From: Endozoicomonas sp. 4G
GTDB lineage: Bacteria > Pseudomonadota > Gammaproteobacteria > Pseudomonadales > Endozoicomonadaceae
NCBI RefSeq assembly: GCF_023822025.1
Contig: NZ_CP082909.1
Coordinates: forward strand, 1,602,001 to 1,666,000
Direction of reading: 5' to 3'
Length of the DNA stretch: 64,000 bases
In this document: in pieces, positions 16,851-24,867 of the stretch
How positions within the stretch are numbered: the stretch's first letter is position 1
Layout: each line of letters opens with the position of its first letter
Position numbers and translations under genes: made by a program
Notes under the pieces: generated by a model
Databases searched by the model: none
What the model was told of the DNA's origin: nothing
The model's input: only the letters and a program-made list of their open reading frames with translations

Positions 16851-17150
16851 GTGTATAAAATACATGAATGTGACTTTTTACCCAAAGATGGAGTAAGTAT
16901 TGTATTTTCAGATTCAATCATTAACAGCGATGAAGCTGTATGGAACTTGATTATTGAACGGGAAGCTATAGATGAAGACTTGGAAGATAATCACAACCTC
17001 GAAAATGTTGGTGACACTATCTGGCAAACAGTTTTAGAAATTTATAATTGTCCATTTTGCAGTCAAACCCTTTCCAGCGATAGGGTTAAAAATGCCGCTG
17101 GCAATTTCGCTCATATAAACTTAAGCAGCTGGAACAGTAAACGTTTGTAA
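16851..17150 (+). CDS. Cassette protein with CxxC zinc-ribbon-like motif
   Basis: This is a 99-residue protein. GTG 16851 is preferred because AAGGTG sits five bases upstream; GTG 16845 is in frame. It shares VWN(L/M)IIER, DLE(D/E)NH and TIWQT with the broken gene at 475. The CPFC motif (CAFC in the paralogue) may be half of a metal site, with the downstream HIN or HYDNCH region supplying the rest. The function is unknown. Two copies in one array suggest a cassette family. It shares its cassette with the downstream LexA-like gene. Confidence 0.6.
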   Translation: MYKIHECDFLPKDGVSIVFSDSIINSDEAVWNLIIEREAIDEDLEDNHNLENVGDTIWQTVLEIYNCPFCSQTLSSDRVKNAAGNFAHINLSSWNSKRL

Positions 17151-17174
17151 GTTTAAAGGAAGATTAATTTTCTC

Positions 17175-17423
17175 ATGAGTCAAGAGCCGATAGAATTCAC
17201 AGAGCTTCAGGGGCAATACCTGTCTTTTATCTACAACTTTACAAAAATTAATGGTATCCCACCTGCTGAGTCTGATTTACAGAAATATTTTAAGGTCACA
17301 GCACCTACAGTCCATCAGATGGTTATAAAACTGCATAAGCTGGGCTTGATTAGCCAAAAGCCACACCAACCAAGAACCATGAAAGTAGAAATTCCAATAT
17401 ATTATTTGCCATATCTGGAATAG
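17175..17423 (+). CDS. LexA-type DNA-binding domain protein
   Basis: This 82-residue protein is little more than a winged helix-turn-helix of the LexA N-terminal type. LQGQYLSFIYNFTKINGIPP corresponds to the LexA helix 1 and its G-x-P-P turn, followed by ESDLQKYFKVTAPTVHQMV (helix-turn-helix) and the wing GLISQKPHQPRTMKV. The self-cleavage/dimerisation domain of LexA is absent. It could act as a small repressor or compete at LexA-like operators. Since integron integrases are often under LexA control, such a cassette deserves attention, but no target is shown. Ribosome-binding site is weak. Confidence 0.7.
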   Translation: MSQEPIEFTELQGQYLSFIYNFTKINGIPPAESDLQKYFKVTAPTVHQMVIKLHKLGLISQKPHQPRTMKVEIPIYYLPYLE

Positions 17424-17442
17424 TCATAAAGTTACACCGCTA

Positions 17443-17507
17443 CATAACAAGTGCGTCGTGTTGGCAGCAAGCTGCTTGCAGCAGCGCCCCACACGCAGGC
17501 GTTAAGT
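17443..17507 (+). repeat. attC-like site 9
   Basis: CATAACAAGTGCGTCGTGTTG, then the palindrome GCAGCAAGCTGC/TTGCAGCAGC and GCAGGCGTTAAGT. Both ends are well conserved. Confidence 0.75.
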
Positions 17508-17531
17508 GTTAATAAAGAATGAAGAATAAAA

Positions 17532-18566
17532 ATGAAAATATGCAGTGTTCTTGGAATGGAAAAGCCAATAATTCAAGCCCCTATGGCAGGAGTGCAGAAC
17601 TGGGAATTAGCTGTAGCTGTATCAAATTCTGGAGGGCTTGGCTCAATTCCTTGTGGAATGCTGACTAAAGATCAGGTCTTATCTGAAATCAAAAATTTCA
17701 AAAAACACTCAGGCAAGAATTACAACTTAAATTTCTTCTGCCATCAAATGCCTGTTGTCGATCACAAAGCACTTAAACTTTGGGAAGAACAGTTTGCTTC
17801 CTATTATGAATTATTTTCAGTCTCCCCCCCTGAAGATATTTCTGGTTTGAGAGTTCCTTTCGATTCAAACCTTGCAGATGCATTAGAGCCTTATAAACCA
17901 CCAATCATTAGCTTTCATTTTGGTCTTCCATCCCAAGAATTGGTTAAGAGATTAAAGTCTTGGGGAACAGTTATCATTTCCTCTGCAACAACCAGAGAAG
18001 AAGGTGTGTGGTTGCAAGAAAATGGAGCAGATGTAGTTATTGCGCAAGGTTGTGAAGCAGGAGGTCATAGAGGAATGTTTATGACCTCTAACCCATCAAC
18101 CCAAATTGCAACTTCAGAACTTGTAGAATGCTTGCAAAGTGAACTGTCAATTCCTCTTGTTGCGGCAGGCGGGATCGCAACAAATACTGATGTTAAAGAA
18201 ATGATAAGTTTAGGCGCATCAGGCGTTCAGGTTGGTACTTCATATTTGCTTTGTTATGAAGCAAAAACAACTGAGCTACATAGAAAAGCGATACAGTCAA
18301 AAGGTATGACAACCGCATTAACAAATATATTTTCAGGTCGGTTGGCAAGAGGCATTACCAATAAAATAATGAAAGATCTTGGTTTTATTACGGATAAGGC
18401 ACCGAAGTTCCCTTATGCTTCAGTTGCACTTGCTCCTCTGAGATCAAAAGCAGAAACTCTGGGTTGTTCTGATTTTACTCCTCTATGGGCGGGTGAAAAT
18501 AGAAGTGGCTGCAAAGAAATTTCTGCATCAAAATTAACTGAAGAGTTATGGGGTAACGGCATTTAA
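17532..18566 (+). CDS. Nitronate monooxygenase (2-nitropropane dioxygenase family)
   Basis: This is a 344-residue FMN-dependent TIM-barrel enzyme. The N-terminus PIIQAPMAGVQNWELA, the NLNFFCHQMP strand, the ADVVIAQGCEAGGHRGMF loop containing the family GxEAGGH motif, and AAGGIATNTDVKEMISLGAS with GVQVGTSYLLC (phosphate binding) are all present. The family oxidises alkyl nitronates such as propionate 3-nitronate. Length matches. It is a single-gene cassette between two attC-like sites. ATG 17532 follows GAAGAATAAAA. Confidence 0.88.
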   Translation: MKICSVLGMEKPIIQAPMAGVQNWELAVAVSNSGGLGSIPCGMLTKDQVLSEIKNFKKHSGKNYNLNFFCHQMPVVDHKALKLWEEQFASYYELFSVSPPEDISGLRVPFDSNLADALEPYKPPIISFHFGLPSQELVKRLKSWGTVIISSATTREEGVWLQENGADVVIAQGCEAGGHRGMFMTSNPSTQIATSELVECLQSELSIPLVAAGGIATNTDVKEMISLGASGVQVGTSYLLCYEAKTTELHRKAIQSKGMTTALTNIFSGRLARGITNKIMKDLGFITDKAPKFPYASVALAPLRSKAETLGCSDFTPLWAGENRSGCKEISASKLTEELWGNGI

Positions 18567-18627
18567 CAAGTTCAGTCAAAGGGACGGCTCGCTGCGTTTG
18601 CCACCCTTGCTGCAACCGTCAGGTGCT
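18563..18627 (+). repeat. attC-like site 10, degenerate right end
   Basis: TTAACAAGTTCAGTCAAAGG, then GGCTCGCTGCGTTTGCC and ACCCTTGCTGCAACCGTCAG. The expected GTTA end reads GTCAGGTGC. Confidence 0.6.
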
Positions 18628-18713
18628 TCTTTAATATCTCTAGCTTTTTTGTGTTGGCAAAGTTATTGATACTGGTAAACTATGCACACAGTATATAACC
18701 TTGGTATTTTGTA

Positions 18714-19121
18714 ATGGACGAATATGAGAAATATGAAGCTGAGTGTGAAAAGGTAAGAGCTGAAAATAAAAAGCTTCTTGACGAGTTTGAAGGCTGGCTA
18801 AAAAGCTCGCGGCTATCAGACAAAACTATTCGCACACACTTGCAAAATATTGATTTTTATATAAACCACTATCTCTTATATGAAGATGTTATAAAACCAG
18901 AAAATGGTGCCCATGGAGTGGACATGTTTTTAGGGTATTGGTTTATTAGGAAAGCTATGTGGGCTAGTCCTTCGACAATCAAAAGTAATGCAGCATCCCT
19001 AAAAAAGTTTTATTCATTCCTTCTCGAAAAAAATTTAATAGATAGAGATGATCTTGAAGATTTAAAAGAAAGCATCAAGGAAGGAATTCCAGAATGGATA
19101 GAGAAAGCTGAGATTTACTAG
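18714..19121 (+). CDS. Recombinase core-binding-domain-like protein without catalytic domain
   Basis: This is a 135-residue helical protein. Residues ~22-115 resemble the SAM-like N-terminal core-binding domain of tyrosine recombinases (FEGWLKSSRLSDKTIRTHLQ, SPSTIKSNAASLKKFYSFLL). The catalytic domain with R-H-R-Y is absent. It could be a free-standing relic or a regulator. A MITE begins immediately after the TA of the stop codon. Without the MITE the downstream base is also G, so the stop would be the same and the insertion did not truncate the gene. Confidence 0.6.
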   Translation: MDEYEKYEAECEKVRAENKKLLDEFEGWLKSSRLSDKTIRTHLQNIDFYINHYLLYEDVIKPENGAHGVDMFLGYWFIRKAMWASPSTIKSNAASLKKFYSFLLEKNLIDRDDLEDLKESIKEGIPEWIEKAEIY

Positions 19122-19282
19122 GAGCCTGACCGAGAATAGCGCCCGTAGCGAGGACGGCAGAAAATTGAGGATAAAAATTCGTTTTTGTGAGGAGAATAGC
19201 TAGCTATTTGACGAACAAAAGCGGGTTTTTAGACCAATTTGCTGTCGCCGCAGTAGGGCAGCTATTCTCGGTCAGGCTCCTA
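19119..19282. mobile_element. 160-bp MITE with 20-bp perfect inverted ends and TA duplication
   Basis: GGAGCCTGACCGAGAATAGC at 19121 is perfectly inverted at the right end, 19280. TA flanks both sides (19119-19120 and 19281-19282), as for IS630/Tc1-type elements. The interior has no gene and is A+T-rich. The left TA plus first G forms the stop codon of the preceding gene. Confidence 0.85.
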
Positions 19283-19312
19283 GCTGAATCGTATTCTCCA
19301 TACTCAGCACAT

Positions 19313-19399
19313 GCCTAACAAATGCAGCCAGCTCGTTCCGGGGCTTCGTCTCTTCACCCGACGCCGCCATCGGCGGCGCGTCTGAAGCAGGCGTTATGC
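19313..19399 (+). repeat. attC-like site 11
   Basis: CCTAACAAATGCAGCCAGC, then TTCCGGGGC, GACGCCGCCATCGGCGGCG and CAGGCGTTATGC. This is the best-preserved long site in the array. Confidence 0.75.
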
Positions 19400-19432
19400 C
19401 TCTCCAATCAATCAACACCAGAGAAAGACGTC

Positions 19433-20050
19433 ATGTTAAAAATATCTCGTAATGATCTCTGTCTTTGTGGTAGCGGAAAAAAATACAAAAAATGTTGCTT
19501 TCTTAATCCTGAAAAAGATTATGAGATTAAAAGAGCCTTTAATTTTTCCAGCACTTTAGAAGGGGCCAAGAAAGTTTTCAATGAACCAATAAAGAAATAT
19601 ACAATTAAAGTTCAGTTAACTGAGCACTGGCTACATGATGTAAGTAACGAGATTTCTCGAACCTTCGTAGTTTCAGGAAAAGAAACATTATATGATCTTC
19701 ACTTGAAAATTCAGGATGCTTTTTGTTGGGATAATGATCATATGTTTTCATTTTATCTGTCCAATGAACTGTACGATTCAGAAACGGAGTATTCAGCTGC
19801 TCCTGATGGTGAACATTATGTCTCAAGACTTGGAAAACCTACTAAGTCAGCATCTACCGCTGAAATTCGTGACTTAGGTTTTGAGGAAGGTAGGCAGATT
19901 CTTTATCTCTTTGATTATGGAGATTTATTAGTCCACCAAGTAACAATCATTGGTGTTGAAGTTTGTGAGTCATCATCCCGAATTCCATTCAAGCTAGTTG
20001 AAAAAATTGGCGAAGACTTAGATCAATATGGCTTATCCGATGACGTTTAG
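19433..20050 (+). CDS. SEC-C motif plus pRiA4b ORF-3-like protein
   Basis: From ATG 19433 (after GAGAAAGACGTC) the product has 205 residues. The N-terminus RNDLCLCGSGKKYKKCC is a complete SEC-C zinc motif (CxCxSGxxxKxCC type). From ~residue 45 the sequence follows the plasmid pRiA4b ORF-3 family: YTIKVQLTEHW, then VSGKETLYDLHLKIQDAFCW, DHMFSFYL and a FDYGDLLVHQVTI strand. The family is widespread in accessory regions with no settled function. The ORF can be extended upstream to 19322, but that would run through the attC-like site. Confidence 0.85.
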   Translation: MLKISRNDLCLCGSGKKYKKCCFLNPEKDYEIKRAFNFSSTLEGAKKVFNEPIKKYTIKVQLTEHWLHDVSNEISRTFVVSGKETLYDLHLKIQDAFCWDNDHMFSFYLSNELYDSETEYSAAPDGEHYVSRLGKPTKSASTAEIRDLGFEEGRQILYLFDYGDLLVHQVTIIGVEVCESSSRIPFKLVEKIGEDLDQYGLSDDV

Positions 20051-20076
20051 AAGGTGTTATGTGCTAAGAGTGAACA

Positions 20077-20634
20077 ATGAATATCGAATTACCCAAAGAA
20101 AAATTTTCTAGTGATACGCAACTAACAAGAGCATTTGTTGAACTTGGTTGTAATAGTTTTCACAAAGCTTGTGTATATGTCCACAAAATCCCTTATGGGC
20201 GTACCAGCAAAAGTGACGATTGGAATCTTGTTCTTGTGGAGAATAGAGGAACTTGCAGCACAAAGCATGCTCTTTTGAAGTCACTTGCTGATGAATTAAA
20301 TCTTAATGTTCAACTCACAGTTGGCATATATCCAATGAATGAGTCAAATACACCTGGAGTTGGTACTGTTTTAGACAATACAGATTTTGAGTACATCCCT
20401 GAGGCTCATTGCTATCTTACGTATCGAGGTGAAAGGTTTGATTTTACTCGCTCTGATTGTGAGGCCGAAGAGCCAATAAACGTTTTTTTTCAGGAAACCG
20501 AAATACTCCCCAAAGAAATTGGTCAAAGAAAAAAGGAAATTCATAAAACATTTATCAAAGAACATCTTTCAGAAAGTAGCTTTGATGAGGTTTGGTTGAC
20601 AAGAGAGCAGTGCATATTTGCACTAAGCACATAA
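20077..20634 (+). CDS. Transglutaminase-like protein
   Basis: This is a 185-residue protein with an arrangement like the transglutaminase/papain fold: the Cys helix NRGTCSTKHALLKSLADEL, then HCYLTYRGERFDFTR supplying His and Asp. That is a candidate Cys-His-Asp triad. It has no signal peptide. Possible roles are a peptidase or an amidase; the substrate is unknown. The 26 bases before it contain GGTGTTATGTGC, which looks like a remnant attC right end, so it may once have been a separate cassette from the SEC-C gene. Confidence 0.6.
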   Translation: MNIELPKEKFSSDTQLTRAFVELGCNSFHKACVYVHKIPYGRTSKSDDWNLVLVENRGTCSTKHALLKSLADELNLNVQLTVGIYPMNESNTPGVGTVLDNTDFEYIPEAHCYLTYRGERFDFTRSDCEAEEPINVFFQETEILPKEIGQRKKEIHKTFIKEHLSESSFDEVWLTREQCIFALST

Positions 20635-20725
20635 CGAATAAGGATAGGTGTGCATAGCCGCAATCTTATCCGGTTGTTGAACAAGCCTGGGGTCGCCTAC
20701 GGTTCCCCACATGTACGCGTTATAC
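20630..20725 (+). repeat. attC-like site 12, composite
   Basis: An outer left end (CATAACGAATAAGGATAGG, pairing with CTTATCC) is followed by a second left end TTGAACAAGCCTGGGG. The palindrome ends in CCCCACATGTACGCGTTATAC. It looks like two sites merged. Confidence 0.6.
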
Positions 20726-20803
20726 GTAAAACCAACATTGGAGTAAAAATTGAAAATTAGAAATGCCATAGTAAGTGACGCAGAAGAACTTTTATCAATG
20801 TTT

Positions 20804-22353
20804 AAAAAGTTGGCTCTTCAGGGATATCTGTGGGTAAAACCAGCCAGCCTGTGAGGATAAAGCTACAGAGTAACCTCTAAGTTGGAAACAAATAGTCGGC
20901 ACATGAAGGATTGGAAACCGCTGACTCTGCAAACCAGTTTGCAACGCTATCAGCGCCCTGAGGTTAGCAAACCAGTTCTTAAGAGGTATCCGCGGGTAAG
21001 AATGATCAAACTTAAAGGTAGAAGCACCAGCGGCTGATTTCTGGTAGTTTTTTGTTAGCAGACAAAAAAACAGAAGAGACCGCTGATGCTAATAAAAACT
21101 ATCCTAAATAAAGTGCATAAACTCAAGTCATTTGTTTATCAGGATGTCCAATTCGGCAATTATCAGGGTGAAGATGTGTTCAATGTCACCGTGGTTCCAA
21201 GGAAGAACAGTCGGGCTCTCTGCTCTGGCTGCCAAAAACCAGCACCAGGCTATGATCACCTTACTGAACGCCGTTTCGAGTTTGTTCCCCTCTGGGGAAT
21301 CAGAGTTTTCTTGCTCTATAGAATGCGCCGAGTGGAATGTAAGACATGCGGCGTAAAGGTTGAGCAAGTTCCATGGGCTGAAGGTAAAAAGGAACTGACC
21401 AAAGTCTACATGCAATTCCTGGCAAACTGGGCCAGAAAACTTTCCTGGAAGGAGGTTGCCAGTACTTTCAATACTTCGTGGGAAAAAGTATTTCATGCTG
21501 TGGAGTACATGGTTGAGTGGGGCAAAGCAAATCGCTCACTCGACCATATCAAGGCTATTGGGGTTGATGAAGTGTCTTACCAGGTTGGGCACAAATACCT
21601 GACAGTGGTTTACCAGATTGATCGTGGTTGTACCCGGCTGTTGTGGGTTGGTAAGGACCGTACAGAAGCGACGATTCGTAGCTTTTTCTCTTTCTTTGGC
21701 CCCGAACGTAGTGAGCGATTGGAGTATGTCTGCTCTGACATGTGGAAGCCCTACGTAAAAGCAATCACTGAGTTTGCCAGTCAGGCGCTGCATATTCTGG
21801 ATCGATTTCATATTGTCTCCATGCTGAACAAAGCTATCGATGAGGTCAGGGCATCAGAACAAAAACAGCTTCAGGCTGATGGTTATGAGCCTGTTTTGAA
21901 GAAGACTCGTTGGTGTCTCCTCAAACGGAAGGAGAACCTGACCGAGAAAGAGGAGATCAAGTTAAATACGGTACTCCAGTATAACCTCAAAAGTGTCAGG
22001 GCTTATCTGCTCAAGGAAGAGTTTCAAGTGTTCTGGGACTACATATCACCACACTGGGCAGGGAAGTATCTGGATCGGTGGTGCACAAGAGTCATGAGGT
22101 CAAAGATAGAACCCATGAAGAAAGTAGCCAAAACTGTTCGACGACACAGGCCGTTGATTCTGAATTGGTTCAAGGCAAAAAAGGCATTTTCCAGCGGAAT
22201 TGTTGAAGGTCTGAACACCAAGGTAAAACTCACTACGAGAAAATCGTACGGTTTTAGGACCTACAAATGTGCAGAAATTGCTTTATATCATGCACTGGGC
22301 CATCTGCCTGAACCAGAAATGACCCACAGATTTTACTGACGAGGCAAAAAGTT
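20804..22353 (+). mobile_element. ISL3-family insertion sequence (20812-22345) with 8-bp duplication
   Basis: The left end GGCTCTTCAGGGATATCTGT and the right end, whose complement is GCCTCGTCAGTAAAATCTGT, are imperfect inverted repeats of about 25 bp. The octamer AAAAAGTT flanks both sides (20804-20811, 22346-22353), the duplication length of ISL3 elements. The element is 1,534 bp with one transposase gene and is apparently intact. Confidence 0.93.
21086..22339 (+). CDS. ISL3-family transposase
   Basis: This is a 417-residue protein. The N-terminal zinc-finger region has CSGC and CKTCG pairs, followed by a helix-turn-helix-like WARKLSWKEVASTF. The DDE catalytic core shows IKAIGVDEVSY (first D), YVCSDMWKPYVKAI (second D) and FSSGIVEGLNTKVKL (E). 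The length fits a complete ISL3 transposase. It lies between both inverted repeats and may be active. The upstream 270 bases hold the left end and leader with no other gene. Confidence 0.95.
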   Translation: MLIKTILNKVHKLKSFVYQDVQFGNYQGEDVFNVTVVPRKNSRALCSGCQKPAPGYDHLTERRFEFVPLWGIRVFLLYRMRRVECKTCGVKVEQVPWAEGKKELTKVYMQFLANWARKLSWKEVASTFNTSWEKVFHAVEYMVEWGKANRSLDHIKAIGVDEVSYQVGHKYLTVVYQIDRGCTRLLWVGKDRTEATIRSFFSFFGPERSERLEYVCSDMWKPYVKAITEFASQALHILDRFHIVSMLNKAIDEVRASEQKQLQADGYEPVLKKTRWCLLKRKENLTEKEEIKLNTVLQYNLKSVRAYLLKEEFQVFWDYISPHWAGKYLDRWCTRVMRSKIEPMKKVAKTVRRHRPLILNWFKAKKAFSSGIVEGLNTKVKLTTRKSYGFRTYKCAEIALYHALGHLPEPEMTHRFY

Positions 22354-22808
22354 AGATTCTGAAACACAATTCATGCTTTATGAGCCCGATGAAAGAAAAA
22401 CAACCATTGAACAGCAGCGTAATATAATTTCTGGTTTTTCTGATTCAGAATCCAAAACTATGCTTGTTGCTATTGATTCTGGAAGTGATGAAATAGCAGG
22501 ATTTACTGTTGGTATTGGCAATGAGCTTTCAAGAAACAAGCATACTGTTTATTGTGTGATCGGAGTTTTACAAAAATTTACTGGAAAAGGTTTTGGTAAA
22601 ACGCTCCTTAAAAGCCTTGAGTTATGGGCAAAAGAAAATGGGATTCATAGAATTGAGCTAACGGTTATGGAGCACAACACAAGGGCTATTTCGCTATATA
22701 AGTCATTTGGCTTTGAAGTCGAAGGTGTTAAACGAAAGTCACTAAAAGTAAATGGTGACTACGTTAACGAACTTTATATGTCCAAACTGATTTACGCATA
22801 GAATCGTA

Positions 22809-22894
22809 TGTAACAAATGGTTTTAAAGGATGCGGCCTACGGTTGCCGATCGCCGGTCGCTCGCAAGCTCGCGCCGTTTATCGCGGCATTATGC
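22809..22894 (+). repeat. attC-like site 13
   Basis: GTAACAAATGGTTTTAAAGG, an internal palindrome (TCGCTCGCAAGCTCGCGCC) and GCGGCATTATGC. The right end differs by GTT to ATT. Confidence 0.6.
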
Positions 22895-22949
22895 TCAAGC
22901 CACGCTAATGAGCTATATATGTTTCTTTTCTAACTAAAGTGTCAGCTTT

Positions 22950-23960
22950 ATGAAAAACATATATAGGTTGCTTTTATCATTATTTATTTTTTCTTTATCG
23001 CCGAAACTGTTTGCAGTTGATTTAATGCCTGAAATTGAAGTGGTTAAACGCTTATTTTCAGATTTAAATACTACTTATCCTTATCTTTTAAGAGGTGATC
23101 AGCAAAATATCTATTCGGAAGTTGAAAAAAAATTATCTCAAGAGATAACTACTCAACGTATGCTTTTAGAAATTAAAAGTAAAATCTACGGAGTCCTGGA
23201 GTCAAATGAAGAGAAATATCCTGATTGGCATCCCATATATCATGCGGTACACATAAATAGTGTCCGAAGTTCGAAATATGCAAGACAAAGAATTTCGAAA
23301 TTACTGAGCGAATTACAATCAGCAGCAGAAGTAGAAGTCTATGACCGGTTATTAGTTCCTGCTTCAGGAAAATTTTATGAATTCCCTGATCTGTTAGCTC
23401 AATTTAACGCTTCTTTAATAGTTGCTGAAGATGTAGATGACAAAGCCATTGAATTTACAAGGGGAATGTTTGGAGACAACCCAAAGCTGGTTTTAAGACA
23501 TTTGGATTTATCAAAAAGACAATCTGACAAAACATATTATGATGCTGTTCTATTTATTCACCCTCATGTGACAGATTATGATGAATTAGCAATTAGTGCA
23601 TTATATAGAGCATATGATAGCGAATTCCATATTCCGTATATGATGGTAAAAAATCAAAATAAACAAAAATTTATTTCAAAACTATGGATTAAAATTATCT
23701 TAAACTCTCTTGCTCGACTAAAGGTTGGGGGATATGCATTTTTTATTTTTTACGAGCACAGGGAGCTTGATATAGTCTTAGAGTGGTTAAACTCTTTTAG
23801 TAAATTCAAAGTAGTGCATTCTCTTTGTAACGACAATATGATTGATTTTGCATTTTCCAAAGATTACTTAGAAGCAATAGGAACGGAGCAGGAAAATACA
23901 GCGAAATATGTTGTAATGGGTGCGTATAGAGCTGGTTTGTTAGTCCAAAAAACAAAGTGA
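22950..23960 (+). CDS. Exported methyltransferase-like protein
   Basis: This is a 336-residue protein. A signal peptide (basic start, LLLSLFIFSLSPKLFA, cleavage before VDLMP) indicates export. The mature part contains LLVPASGKFYEFPDLLAQF, then SLIVAEDVDDKAIEF, an arrangement like motif I (glycine loop) and the acidic residue of Rossmann SAM-dependent methyltransferases, and LARLKVGGYAFFIF like the post-core strand. An exported methyltransferase would lack cytosolic SAM, so the domain may be a degenerate fold with another role. The family is unknown. It is flanked by attC-like sites. Confidence 0.55.
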   Translation: MKNIYRLLLSLFIFSLSPKLFAVDLMPEIEVVKRLFSDLNTTYPYLLRGDQQNIYSEVEKKLSQEITTQRMLLEIKSKIYGVLESNEEKYPDWHPIYHAVHINSVRSSKYARQRISKLLSELQSAAEVEVYDRLLVPASGKFYEFPDLLAQFNASLIVAEDVDDKAIEFTRGMFGDNPKLVLRHLDLSKRQSDKTYYDAVLFIHPHVTDYDELAISALYRAYDSEFHIPYMMVKNQNKQKFISKLWIKIILNSLARLKVGGYAFFIFYEHRELDIVLEWLNSFSKFKVVHSLCNDNMIDFAFSKDYLEAIGTEQENTAKYVVMGAYRAGLLVQKTK

Positions 23961-24020
23961 GCATACCAAAAATTTACAGCGGGCTGCGCCTGTAGCGCAG
24001 CCACTGAAATTGGCTTATGT
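23961..24020 (+). repeat. attC-like site 14
   Basis: GCATACCAAAAATTTACAG, then the palindrome GGCTGCGCCTGTAGCGCAGCC-like core (8-bp arms) and GGCTTATGTG. Both outer ends have drifted. Confidence 0.5.
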
Positions 24021-24090
24021 GTTGAACATCCTATTAACGGGTCGCTGCGGAACTCGGGCTGCAGTGGTGCCCCACATGCAGGTGTTATGG
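24021..24090 (+). repeat. attC-like site 15
   Basis: GTTGAACATCC, a GGTCGCTGCGGAACTCGGGC core and GCAGGTGTTATGG. It follows site 14 directly with no gene between, so a cassette may have been lost. Confidence 0.55.
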
Positions 24091-24102
24091 GTCAGAGTAA
24101 CT

Positions 24103-24534
24103 ATGAAACATTTTCTTATCATTCTGTTTTTTTGGATTGCGTTTCCTCTGCAAGCTTTGGAGATAACGGTGAATCCAGGAAAATACTCAAAATATTATCA
24201 CTTTCAGTATGAGCTTCGTCCTGGTCATTATGAAATCAATAAAAAATATGGTTTTAATGCGGGTGGTCAATTTGAAGTCTTTGTACCAAAAGAGTACTTC
24301 CCAATTTCTGCACCTAACTGCAATAAAAATATTATTATTCGCATGCCTTATTCCAAAAAAGAAACTACAAAAAAGGCTCTCTACGATAAACTTTTGCAAA
24401 ACAAGTCAGTCACAGTAACTCTTGAAGCTAATCCCTATGTTACTGTTATTCAGGAGAAACCAGTTAAACTGCAGTTGCAATATTGTAATGTCTTTTTCCG
24501 CCAGCGTGCTGGGGATTATTACGACCAACTTTAG
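24103..24534 (+). CDS. Secreted hypothetical protein
   Basis: From ATG 24103 (AGAGTAACT upstream) the product has 143 residues with a clear signal peptide (MKHFLIILFFWIAFPLQA) ending before LEITV. The mature part is rich in beta-forming and aromatic residues (YSKYYHFQYELRPGHYEI). Two cysteines (in APNCNKN and LQYCNVF) could form a disulfide. The ORF can be extended to 24010, but that would include the attC-like site. Periplasmic or secreted, function unknown, single-gene cassette. Confidence 0.65.
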   Translation: MKHFLIILFFWIAFPLQALEITVNPGKYSKYYHFQYELRPGHYEINKKYGFNAGGQFEVFVPKEYFPISAPNCNKNIIIRMPYSKKETTKKALYDKLLQNKSVTVTLEANPYVTVIQEKPVKLQLQYCNVFFRQRAGDYYDQL

Positions 24535-24867
24535 GACACTGATATCAGCTCCATCACCACTCGATGTTTTAAATAAAATACTAAACAGTAAAAACGCCTC
24601 GATACTTTTATTCTTTTTCTTTCTAATACGTCTATGTTCTTATACCTGCGAGATCATGATAGGGGCTCAGCTCAGCGTGAGTGCTCGCGATTTGATTTAA
24701 CCACTTTATTATTAGTGACCCACGTTAAGCCTGAAAAGTTGACAAACAGCCTTTTCTGACTTAGATTGCGTTGTGGCAAAAGACACTCCTTTTTCCAATA
24801 TGGTTTTTAATACTCAAGCTTAGCTAGTGCTAAAAATTTAAATGGCCAGTAAAAAGTTGACCTGAAT
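24535..24867. other. A+T-rich gap before the sugar transporter
   Basis: No gene or clear attC-like site is seen. A short ORF on the + strand (24422-24700) overlaps the previous gene out of frame and shows no family. Strong T tracts occur near 24606-24625 without a convincing hairpin. Confidence 0.4.

Larger units (their letters stand above)
20750..22801 (+). pseudogene. GNAT acetyltransferase split by an ISL3 element
   Basis: TTG 20750 begins MKIRNAIVSDAEELLSMFKK, a typical GNAT N-terminus. It is cut at 20811 by the insertion sequence and resumes at 22346. Removing the IS and one copy of the octamer joins the reading frame exactly (FKKLDSETQFMLYE). The downstream part carries the acetyl-CoA loop FTGKGFGKTLLK and HRIELTVMEHNTRAISLYKSFGF. 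An ATG at 22373 could still express a shortened protein lacking the first ~28 residues. The cassette's attC-like site follows at 22809. Confidence 0.85.
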
